Source: Euwallacea fornicatus
Taxonomy: Eukaryota > Arthropoda > Insecta > Coleoptera > Curculionidae
Assembly: GCF_040115645.1 (NCBI RefSeq)
Contig: NC_089562.1
Span: 3,472,001 to 3,536,000, forward strand
Length of the DNA: 64,000 bases
Reading direction: 5' to 3'
Made by a program: the position numbers and the translations under genes. This document shows positions 23,601 to 35,600 of this stretch, piece after piece (within the stretch, counting starts at the first letter, position 1; each line of letters opens with the position of its first letter). The notes beneath the pieces were generated by a model that worked only from the letters and a program-made list of their open reading frames with translations, searched no databases and was not told the DNA's origin.

Positions 23601-26600
23601 CTCGGTGTGTCAACTCGCATCTCCATTTCTGCATTGATTGCAGTTGATGTCTAATTCACTCCCTGCATAAATCTAGTTTACGTTTCCGCACGGCACTTCT
23701 TTAAATTTGAACAGTAACGAACGTTAACGCGACTCTAGATTGACAGCTTGTCTGCGACATGTGGAAAAGCAATATGTCTCCGTCAGCTTAGTTGTAACGT
23801 GCATTAACTAATCAACTGATAATGTTGAATGTTCGATGGTGCCATCAATCAACACCTCCGGGACGCTCTCACGGTGAGCGCATTAGCAAATTCAGTCCTT
23901 GACAAATCAGATTTGGCCCTGCCGGGACGCATCCGCCAAAAACTGGAAAGATAAACTGAAACGCAAAATGTCTACTTTAAAACTTGGAAAACTTCGAACG
24001 ATTCGTTGCAATAACTGGAGTGTGAATTTGTAAAATACGTTTGTGTGCACAGTTTGAGTTAGCCAAGCCAGACGCTTCAAAGGAGAAACTTAGAATTGTT
24101 TGTTTGTTTACATTATTCTGCATTTAGACTCGATGATTTAGGTGGAGACGGTCGGAAATTTTCCTTTTTTTCTTTAATCATTAATTAGCAGCGTTTATTT
24201 GCGAGTGCGAACGATCCTTTACACTCAAAAGAGTTATGAGAACAGAGCTTTATGGCGGCTGTAAAAACTGCGGAACAGATGATTGCGTGTTAGCGCCATC
24301 CGACAGTAACATTCGTGGAAACTGGAAACAGAAATGTACGTGATTTTTAGTCTTTGAAATATACAATATAATAAGGGTTTACTATTCAGGAGTCTTTCCC
24401 GTGAAAAGTAAGGTCCCTTGACAATCAAGAAAATAACAAATTCCCAACCAGATTTGTTTCTTCTCAGTGGTGGGATAGCAATCTCTTTAATGGCAAAGGG
24501 ATCTCAATAATCTTCTTACTCAACATATGCTTTGACATCCCTTTTAAAATTAAAAAAAAAACTGGAGAATTTGATCGTGATCATGAAAAGAGCGTTACAT
24601 GTACAGTTGTGGGCAAAAGTATAGAATAGTTTTTGAAACAACATTTGCTTGATAATCATTTTTGTTTTCGTGTTCAAAGTTTGTTGATACGGTAAAGGTG
24701 TGTGCCTAAATTCACCGTAAAATATTTTGCTTAAAAATGTTGTTTTTAAAAAAGTTGTAAAAAACAATTTTTTTGTTGAACGAAGACATGTAGTATTATG
24801 TAATGTTGTTGTTTATGGGGGTACTATCAGTTATTCAGTCCGGCTGTGTGGTGCATTTTATATGAAAAATGCCAAAGAAAAAGTATTTATCGGAAGATTT
24901 TCGAAATTCAATAGTTCAAATGTCACGTGATGGCTACAACCAACAAGACATTGCAGATACGTTAAAAATCAGCTAAGGGGTCGTTTCCAAAATTTTAAGA
25001 AAATTTGGCACTTATGGGGATGTAAAAGGTGGTCTAAAATGTGAATGTTCAAGAAAAACGAATGCCACTACCGATCGACGGATTAAAAAAAATATAATCT
25101 GCAGATCCTGGGAAGTCCTCCAGGATTGTAAAGCCAGAAACCGCTAAAAATAGCGACATCAATATAAGTGATTGGACTGTAGGTAGTCAGTTGAGTGAAT
25201 TGGGATTAATAGGAAGGATTGTAATTAAGAAGCCCTTAATTTCTAAGACGAACAAAACAGCCAGACCTAAATTTGCTCAGGAACTTTTCTTTTGGTCACC
25301 TTCAGAGTGGAGTACTGTTCTTTTCAGTGATGAAACTAAAGTTAATATTTTTAATTCTGATGGGAAAAGTTATGTTCGTCGACCTGTGGGGACTAAGTTC
25401 GATTCCAACCAGCAAAAACCAATACTGAAACATGGTGGTGACAGCATAATGGTATAGGGATGTTTTTCTCGATCCGGCGTTGGACCATTGGTGAAAACTG
25501 CGGGAACTATGGATCGATTTCAATACAAAGCCACCCTTGAGAACCATATGCTGCCATTTGCTGGTGAAGATATGACTTTATTTTGGCGTTTCCAGCTGGA
25601 CAACGAACCTAAACATTCATGCCGATTAGTAAAAAATTGGCTGAGTGATAATAACATCTCCGTATCAGAATGGCCGTTTCAGTCGCCGGATCTCAATCCA
25701 ATTGAGCATCTCTGGAAACACTTAAAACGAAAAATTCGAAACAGGAATGTGTTCAATCGGGATGAGTTGTGAAAGTCCTTCAGGAGGAATGAGTGAAAAT
25801 TCCTATTTCCACTTGTGAAAGTTTAACTGATTCTATGTACCGCGTTTGCATGCGTCGATGTCAGGCTGTTATCGATTCGAAAAGATATGCAACAATATAT
25901 TAGTTTATTTAAAGTTTTGTAATAATTATAATGGATTTTACAAACCACCTCATTCTTTCGTCTAGCATAATTTATTATTTTTATTTTTTTCTGTTTTTGT
26001 TTATAATATTGTGAAATATACACTTGGGTTTTTGTACAATATATTTATTTTTTAATAATCAACTATTTTGATATAAAACCATGCTGGATTTAAAGTATTC
26101 CGTACTTTTTCCCACAACTGTACGTCGTGCATGATATCGTCATCATGCACGGTGCTGCACCGCCACACTTTAGTTTAGTTGGGGCATCAATTTTTGGCCA
26201 ACAACTATGCCTAAACCACAGTCAGTTATGTAATACGCATAATTATTGAAAAGCATTACAACTAGAACACGTAGTATTTCAATTTCGCAGCTAAAATTTT
26301 GAATTCGAAAACCGAAAAATTCGATAGCCGATTTAGAATATTCTGAGCGTAAAGTCGAAATTAACTGATTGAACACTTTCAATTTAATTTTAGTTGGGAA
26401 GTTAAATGAAGTATTTGCCATGTATTGAGTCTCCGATTTGTAATATTTTTCCACCCCCAATAAAGCATATTTCTCTGGAAATCCAAGTAAAAAAGAGGTC
26501 GATAGCTCTATTCAAATTGTTATGTAACACAAATTGTAAAAAACAAACCGGAAAAGTGATTTTTGACTCGTGTGCATGTAGGTGAATTTGTCGCGATTGT

Positions 26601-29600
26601 ACCATGTTCAGCTTTTCTAGTTAGATAGTTAGAAAAATACCAGTTCAGGATATCGGGTAGCCTCAACACGTACCACAATTTGGAATGCATGGAGGCCTGA
26701 AGGCATTTCCTATTAAACAATTCATGTGTTTTATACGATTTTATGCCTTCCAGATTAAAGTAATATGTAGTCTCAATCGTTCAGGAATCTAAGTTCTTGG
26801 ACTACAAACTACGTTATTTCTGTATTCCCATTGGAAAATATGGCTTTGCAAGAATATGATTCCTTTGCTTCCATATAAATGCAATAAAGAGTCGTGTTAT
26901 TTATGAATGGACCCTGGACCCTTTTCGCTATAACTCTGAATCCAGGATTGTTCTTCAAGAGGTGTCGGCCTTTTAACTTCATGCGACTCAAAAGGAATGT
27001 CAATATTTAAAACACTCTTTTGCTCTTTGTCGATGGAAATATGTCAGCTCATTTTGCTTTTTTCCTGCAAGCTATTTGTTATTGCAGGTAATGAGACCGC
27101 GGCAACAAGAATCATAAATAAATAATTTTTCGTTTATCGTTTCAACAGTTGAAGAGTATTAATGGAATATTAGAATTTACGGAAGTTAAAACTCATATCT
27201 CGAAATAGTACCGTCTGAATTGAGCGATATTTATTTGGAATATTAACATCTTCAAGCTGGAAAATTTGGAAATTTGTCGAGACATTTGTGAGATAAATGT
27301 TTGCCTGTGCATGCACCCTTTTTACATGCAGTCCTAGTTATAAAAGCGCAAGAATTTATTTTATTTCCGAGACAAATATTCTAGACTCTATTCAGTAACT
27401 TTTACACGTTCCCAGATATTAACGCTTCCAAAATAATCCCCGAGATTTAACGCCACATTTCGGAAATCTCGGAATTTACAACCGGGATTTATGCAAGCGA
27501 CGGATCTTTTGGCAAATATATCAAAAATACAATGGCATCTGCGCCTCTTTTGAAGTTCTCTTCTAGATTTAATGAGCCACCAGCGAAACTACTGTTTAAG
27601 ATAAATCTTCAATTATTTTTCATCAATTTGCCGGAAAATTCCCACTTTATTTCCTCATCAAATAAGCTTACTTTTTGCCGTTTCTCCGCAAAAAAAAATA
27701 AGTAAATAAAGAGAAAGATTTATCTCCCTATTTTCATACACAACCCTTGCATCTTATCTCAAATTTCGATCATCTATCACGTTTCATTCGCGTCAGACAC
27801 ATCCCCTTTTAAAGGAAAATAAAAACCTTATTAATGGCAGTTTCAGCTGCAGACAATATTGAAGCTCAGCTTCAATGACCTTATATTCGGACTTTTTGTT
27901 CTAAAGAATATATTACGTTATTTTTACAGCCGCCTGTATAAACGAGAATCGTCTCATTCTTATTCCGAACCGTTTCGGAGCTAACATTGTATAAACAGGG
28001 GAAGTTCTCCTTGGCTGGAGGAAGAGAAGTTCTATAGCAGAGGTGTGAAGACGTGCCTGGAAATACTTAACCAATAATATTCAATAAAGCTCATACCCGA
28101 ATATCCCACTTTCACGATCAATTCCTGGTTTAAGTTATAAACAAAAACGTTGGAAGGGGCCGATAAATATATCGAGAAATCAGCCTGCTTAACGCTAATT
28201 ATTTTGTATAATCCAAAGCGAAATAATTGCGAAGGAAGCTTCAAATTTTTAACGGGTTTTACGACGTTGTCTGCTTGAAATAGACCATTAAATGGCTATA
28301 AACGTAAGAAGGCAACATTAAAATTCCCCATTTTCCAGAGATTTTACTACCCTGAAATTGCGATTTTAAGCGGATAATTTACAATCCGAACACTTTCCGA
28401 TAGTTTGATTTGGGTTATTTCGATGAAATATTGGATTGAGCAATCTAACTAAAAGTTCACCTGATTGTAACCAAAGCGGAATCTGGAGCCGGTTCTTCAT
28501 TTTAAATGGCCGAAAGACGTCTGCCGCACCGCTGATGCGAGAGAATAAAACTTTTGAAAACCTCTCAACTAACTAACTCGGTTTTGTGTAAATTTTTAGA
28601 AGTTTTTCAAAAATTCCGAACTTGCAAAAGTACTGCGTAAATCTATTCGAAACATTCTATAAATTTCTCAAACGTAATAGAGATGTTCTGGAATTTTCTC
28701 CCACTCTAGGCGGTAGTAAAAGCTCTCTAAAACAAGTTTCAAGAAAATACTTTGAGTTCACCAAGACTCAAAAAACACCCTAGAAACTTCCTGGAAACTT
28801 TTGGAACTTTTCAGTCGACTCAAAAATATCTAAAAATTTCTATCAAACTGGAAATAAAGAAACTTAAGTGTCTTTATATTTGAGAATCATTATCGCGAGT
28901 CTCAAGCTCACGAATTTTCTTCACATTTCTAAATGGGAAAACTACCTTTTAATTGTTTGATATATGTCAGATACCAATAGATTTTTCTCGTCCTGTCTAA
29001 ATGCATTAAAATTCACGAAATAACAACAATTGGCAAGTAACAGAACTGGGTATGAATTTTCGTATATCTCCTCGGTACTGAAAGATTTGTTACGCCATCA
29101 ATGATACAAATTTGAATTTTTTGATATCACAAAGTTTCCAATGTGTGCGAACTTATTTTGAATATCTAAAAATAGCTTTAAATTTTTCTATTTTGTTCTC
29201 AAAGTGTCAGAATCTCCACGAATTTTCGTAAACTACTCAATGAAAATATTCGACGTGAATTAATTAGATTTCCTTCGCAGTTCAAGATCATGCCTAAATA
29301 TACATTGCAGTTGACCAACAGATTATCTTTGTAATACATCGAACACATCAAATTATTTTCAATGCTTCACTGTTTTATTAAAATTGGCAAAGCATTAAAT
29401 TGCGTCTAATCGCCGCTTTTGAATAAATTAAATAGAAGCTGTTTCATGTGTCCAGTTTCACTGCCAAAGGTCGCAGGGAAGTTGCAAATTGAAGGCCAGA
29501 ATTAATATCCCATTTCCAACAAACCCGACAACAAAGGGAACAAAGTTTCATACCACTAATAACATTCCAGCAAATTTAACTTCTGTCTGTTTACAAGCTG

Positions 29601-32600
29601 TCAACCAGATATAATTCCCTGAATATATTCATACAACTTTGCAACTCCATGAGAGCGGACGTTATGATTGCAAGCTTACGTTGTTCTGCCTGGATAATAT
29701 TAGCTTATCCAGGCGGGCGGTTAAACTTTTAGCTAGGCAGGAGAGCAATCTTACTATACAAAACCGAAAATACTCACGTCATAAAAGATGCCAGAACACA
29801 TATCAAAATTAATAATTTCAAAGTCACATTTTTTAATGAACTCGATTAAAAAAATAATAATCCCGTTACTGGCACTTGACCGGGCTTATGTCATGGATGT
29901 TGCCAATAACGTCATGAATTGAGGAAATCTTATGGTCGATGGCCAACAATTTGGGAAATGATGTTGGAAGAAGTCAATGGTAGCATTCCTCATGAGACAG
30001 TGAACTACGTAGAAAAATTCTCTCTTGGGGAAACTTAATTGTTTCTCTCTCACATCGATATTTCAGCAGCGGAGAACTTGCAGACGACTATCCTGACGTG
30101 TTCGAAAACTGCCTCAAAAACATAAATTATTATTGCTTCACGACCTCCAAAAGTAGCGTCCATACCGCCATTCAACAGAATGTTTTTAAATAAAAAAATG
30201 TTACGCTATCGACTTTTTTGATACGAATATATTATTTTAATATTTTATCAATTCTTAATAAAAAAGTGTTGTGTTATTCAAGTCGCCGTTTTCAAGATAA
30301 AAAAAAATAGCTACTCATTCTTGTGCCTACCAAAAAACCGATATAGGTTTCTAAATGAGATTTTTTTTTAACATTTAACATTAACTTATAGTTCTTTTTG
30401 TAGCAATAGAGGACAAGAAAACACACATGTGTGACACATGCCTCATCGCAAAATAATATTCTTCTACCAAAATATGGCCCCATTAAATTTTGAGCCATTT
30501 ACACATGTAAAAATCATAGATCGCCGCACGGACGCCACTGCTGTAGGTGAAAATATTCTGTCTACTCCAAAACATGCACATTTACCCCTCCATAGCGTCC
30601 CTGATTTCATGTCCTTATCTCAAATCATTTTGAAATACGTGTAAAAAATATATTTATCGAACACCCTGAATCTTGGAAACGAAGCGATTTTAGACCTTAC
30701 TTTATTCAATCCAAATACTTGTTTTTATGAGCTGAAAGTTGGTCGGTATGTTTATGGAAAACCCTAGAATTTGTCTAATATCAGAATACATCACGAGGTG
30801 AGCTTCTCAAAAAAATCTAGAAAGTGACTTTCATAATTCTCACATTGGAACCAAAGGGCCAAATTATTAATCTACTGTTAACTTCAACCCCAAGTGAGTT
30901 TCTATGGTATACGAACTACTTGAGTCGAATATTTTTGCCATCACTATTTTCAGATTAATATCTGTTTTCTAATTTAGAAGTTTCAAGGCAATTTACGAAC
31001 TTTCAAAGATCTCTAGTCTCACCTAAAGAATTCTTCCATATTCTCATTGCCTGATGAACCTGAACTAACTGGAAATAAATGACCGGAATTTGGTTTTTGC
31101 CTTACAAAAGCGGGATTATGAGCTGAATGGAAACGTGGAAAGAGTCCCGTTGGGCAAACCATTAGCCTTCCATTTTCAATCCTTCAATCGATTCGATAAA
31201 CAGTAAACAGGCTTTGATTAATTATAGCTGGATGAATTTATTCCCCATCAAACATTCAGTCTGTTTCGGACAGCGTTAATTTGTGAATAGATAGATTTTT
31301 CATTATCTCTTTTTATCCGTCTGTTTCCACTTACCTTTTTTAGGTTTATCACTAGCTACATCACTAAGTCGATCACTGAGGAAGTCTTGCGTTAAAGTGG
31401 TGTCTTGCTCGTCATCGAAGTTGTCTTCGGGGGCTCCGATGGACAACTTATGGCACACTTCGAAAGCTTGACCTACTGTTCGGACGATCCGCATCGCCTG
31501 ACTCTGAAACAAAGGAAACTTCCAGTTTAACCACTAAAAAATAATCCATTAACCCCCTAGGATACCTCTAAATCTGTGTTATCAAAACTAGGAGTCCTCT
31601 GCACCCCATTGGTCACCACACTTAAGCCTAAACCCGCAATGCTTTGAATTCCTTTCCCCAATGTAAACGTGTCGTTAGTATTATTCTCTTTTGCAGCTGA
31701 TTTTGAATACCTCAAAATCTTCTCGCAGGACTTAAGTGTATTCTGGAAGTTGGCTTGGAGCTTCCCTCGTGTGTCGTCTGCATGTTTCCCATTTGCAGAG
31801 CTTCGATTCTTTAAGTCACCATTCTTGGTTTTGTCGTGAGTTGCTGCGGGCTTCTTGAAGTCAACTTCAGGTTCCTTAAAGCTGAGCTTCTTTCTGGGTC
31901 GCTCTAAAGCTAAAGCTTCTGCGTCACTCCTTCTGTCTACACTGGGTCTGTCCACGCAGACAGTTGCGGGTCTCAGTCTGCTAATTGAATGGAAAACTTC
32001 ATCATCTAAGTCGTTTTCAAAAGAAGAGATTCGGATTTGTGGATAAGAGCCTACAGAGGACTGCTTTTGAAGTGGAATTCTAGGCTGCAAAGGGTCATCT
32101 TTTTGTTGGGAATGTTTGAAGAAGTAATCCAAAGTGCACTGAGTCATGCTTTTAGCCAATGGTTTGTCTTCTATTTTCTTGTGAGTGAGGTTCAGCAGCT
32201 TATTCTTGGCTTTGGAAAGCACATCTACATGCTTCTTTTTCAGCTCTGGATCGGCTAAATCTAAACTGGAATGTCTCAGTTTGGTCATCTTCAGCTGGTT
32301 CCGCCTATTGCTCATATTTCCTTGAGATTTTTCATCAAAATGGAGCACTTGAACTAACGTTTACTTCAGCATATACGAAACCCACACAACATTCGCGCTT
32401 TTCCTCCCCCTAAGAGTGCCAATTTAATTTAAATTTCATCCCCAGTATGAATGTAGGTAGCGTTCCACCTGATGGAAACTATAAGGGGTAAACACGTTTT
32501 TATGCGAGCTTTCTCCCTAGATGTTGTTTCCGAGCCACAAACCAAAGAAAATGGAGAACGAAATGGTTTTGCTGACATGGCTTAAAGTGCCTTAAACTGT

Positions 32601-35600
32601 GGGGAAATGGGTTTTCTGTGGAATTGTGTTTTTAAAAAGAGAAATGACAGCTCTTAGATGTTAGGATGTAAGAGGGAATTCGGTTTTATTGTTTGGCTTT
32701 TAAGCGTCTTTTGATGATGTTGAGAGGTAGATATTCGAGGCTTTTGTAGTAATCTGAGTACAAGAGAAAGTAAAAGATACTTTAATGTTCATTAAGGGCA
32801 TAGAATATTTCTAAAACAAAACTATCTTGCCTTTTTTTTCGTATGCTTTTACTTCCGCACAGCTAAGCATCCCCGCACACTTTTGCCTCACATTTATTCA
32901 TTAAAAATCTTTTTATATTTTATCTCCGGCGCAATCGCTTTTTTTTCACAATCTCACGTAATTTGGCAATTATAAATTCCAAAAATGAAAAAAATGTAAA
33001 ATGTTTAACAATTACTTAAGTGCGGAGCAGTGGAGCACGAGAATCTAATCTAAATCCATCAAAAATGGCAAATTCAAAAATCATATATTAGGAAGCAATT
33101 TTATTTAAGAAAAAACCTTCTGGATCAATGCGAAAAAAATTCTATAGAAAGTGCATCGTTTTGCGTAGAAAGATACGAGCAATCCAATGCATCCAAAGAA
33201 CCCCAAAGCGGAGGTTTATCTAAGGATCAAAGATCGTTATTTGACCACAGATCTGACAAAACTGAATATGGGAAAATGTTTAAGAATGTAATAATATTTT
33301 TTGTGGCTTTGAAGAAAATGGTAAAATAGCTAATGATGTAGCCTGTTAGGAAATGTACAGTTTTGTAGAACGAGAGGGGTTCTGCAGGACCCACGAAGGT
33401 AGATTGAGTTATAAAAATTATCCCTTTCTAAAGAGTCTGTTTCATGTATGATTTTTTTCTGATTAAGCCATATAATGAAGAACTCAGAAGGAAAAAGCCG
33501 AAATATGAACTTGCAAGCTGTTCTTCGTTGCTGGTCCGATATATTAACTGAATTTCGAGATGAAGGCACCCGGTCTCATTTAATGATTAGTTATGGAATG
33601 AAACTCGTTTAGTTTATGTTATCAATGGAATTCCTCAAGAATGGGGTGTGCTAAAAAAATTTATTGGTCAAAAAAAGGCGGCAGAATGCTTCCTTATGTT
33701 AGCTTGAGATTTAGGTTTTCGTCCACATAACGATATCGCAACATGTAAATTTATTCCTTTGATTTGTGGCTCCTAGAAATCTAATTTTCAGACACATGCA
33801 ATTCGGTATATATCCAAATACCAAGATTAAAAATGCTCGCGTAACGAGTATACGTATTCCCGTCTATGACAGATAATTTAAAATTTAATATTTAATATCT
33901 AATGTAGCGTGGGCATATTTGCTGAATCTTGAAACGTCGCCAGGGAGTACGAAAATCATTAAATAATTCAAATTAAGTGTCCCAATGCACAACAACACGA
34001 GTCCTATCTATCACCTTTAAGAAGGCAAGACACTAGTCATCCGAACAACCCCAACACCATGTAAATCCGTGTGGTACATTGCGGAAGTAGTGTAAAATAG
34101 AGCACTAATGACACTGAAGTCGCCGAAATCAACACTAACGATGAATACCAGCATCAGTTGGAATAATCGCAACGAGCATAACGAGCGAACTGATTAAGCC
34201 ATCGGATCGGGAAACTGTTTGGAAACAAAAGTTGAGGCGAAAATCGCACCTCTAAACTGAATACACATACTTTCTGGATTATTTATAGGATTTGACGTAT
34301 TTATGGAATTAGTCCGAATGTTTCGAGCATTAGGAAGGGAACTATTTTATTCGGGTACCTGGGAAGATAACCTCAGTATAGTGTTGCGCCACCGTCGTTA
34401 ATCTCTGAATATCAAGTGATGCCTAAACCGACAATGACGTGTTATTGTGGCTATAATAATATTAGTTGAATAAACGTGATGAACATAAACATTAAAATTG
34501 CCTAAAATAACATCAAGGGCTATTTTTAACTCAAACTTTAAACGTGAAGATCTTAGAAACGCTGCGAGTGAATTAAACGAGAGTAACAATTACGTGGACT
34601 TTTTGCAGAATTTTTTCCCCTGGCGCCAATAGATGTCTCGGTGAAACAGGAACCGCATAACTTTCGAAATTTTCCTGAATTTTTTCCATTTACGGGAGGC
34701 AGATAGGTTTTGCCCTTTTCCCCAGGTTAAAGCGTGGATATCTCAGAAATCGATAAAGCGGATACGCACTTATGGCGATTTTGAAAATACCTATGAATGA
34801 AGGCAGTTAATCTGCCACCTGAACCGCCGGGAATTCGTTTGAAGTTCTACCCTATTCGAATTCAATACAAGTTCGATGGATAAAAGTCGCAAAAAACTAC
34901 CTCCTTGCCTCTATACAAGCATTGAGGTGCGATATCTCGGGAATTCGCGGAGGAATTTTCTTAAAAATGCTAAAATTAATGGCTTGAATAGACTGTATAC
35001 GTCTGCCAACCCGGATTGTAATATTCTTTCAGTTTTTGAGATATTTACGTACGAGAATACCCAAGCGCACCCAACCTAACATATAAAGAAAAAAATTCTT
35101 TTGAGATTGACAAATTTTCCCCAGCGATGTTCTGCACCCTGTTTAAAGTAAGAAATTTCGAATGTTTCAAAATAGGTATCAACCTTAGATCATATCTCTT
35201 CATTATTGACAAGTCTTGCGTGAATTTTCGCCACAATATTTGGAGTGGTCAAATCTGGAGTGTTATTGGGTCGATCACTGAGGATGTTCATGTGTTCATG
35301 TTTAAACTCTACCACCCAATATTTCGCAGTTGTTAACTAAGGACTAGATCCTCCCAAAGGAGAATTTAACTCCGCTTTGATGTCGGATGGGCTAAAACCT
35401 TTCAGTTGTTGAAGTCTTCAGGAAAGGTCTTCTGGCACCAGGTATTATGTTGTACGTGGATACCGCCACGGAAATCAATATGATAGCGAAGGAAAACACT
35501 AATGTTAACTTCAACACTTTTCTATATTAAGATCAAAATGACTACTTCGTATGTGTAACTTAGACATGAAAACAAGTTTAAAAATGTATTAGGAGGAAAA

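Larger units (their letters stand above)
21002..31334. other. NOS1AP intron 5 (10.3 kb), transposon-bearing
   Basis: A large AT-rich intron holding a nearly complete but dead mariner (21560-22670), a Tc1-like element with both ends (24602-26122) and two short perfect hairpins (26126-26151, 29688-29714). A segment at 30280-30670 ending in ATTTATCGAACACCCTGAA looks like the edge of another repeat. The remaining open frames (for example 23396-23626 and 26170-26720) resemble nothing known to me. Confidence 0.6.

Noticed and set aside
31855..32258. Two plus-strand open frames opposite the PIP-box exon
   Set aside because: Shadow frames of the 250-codon minus-strand frame, without motifs.
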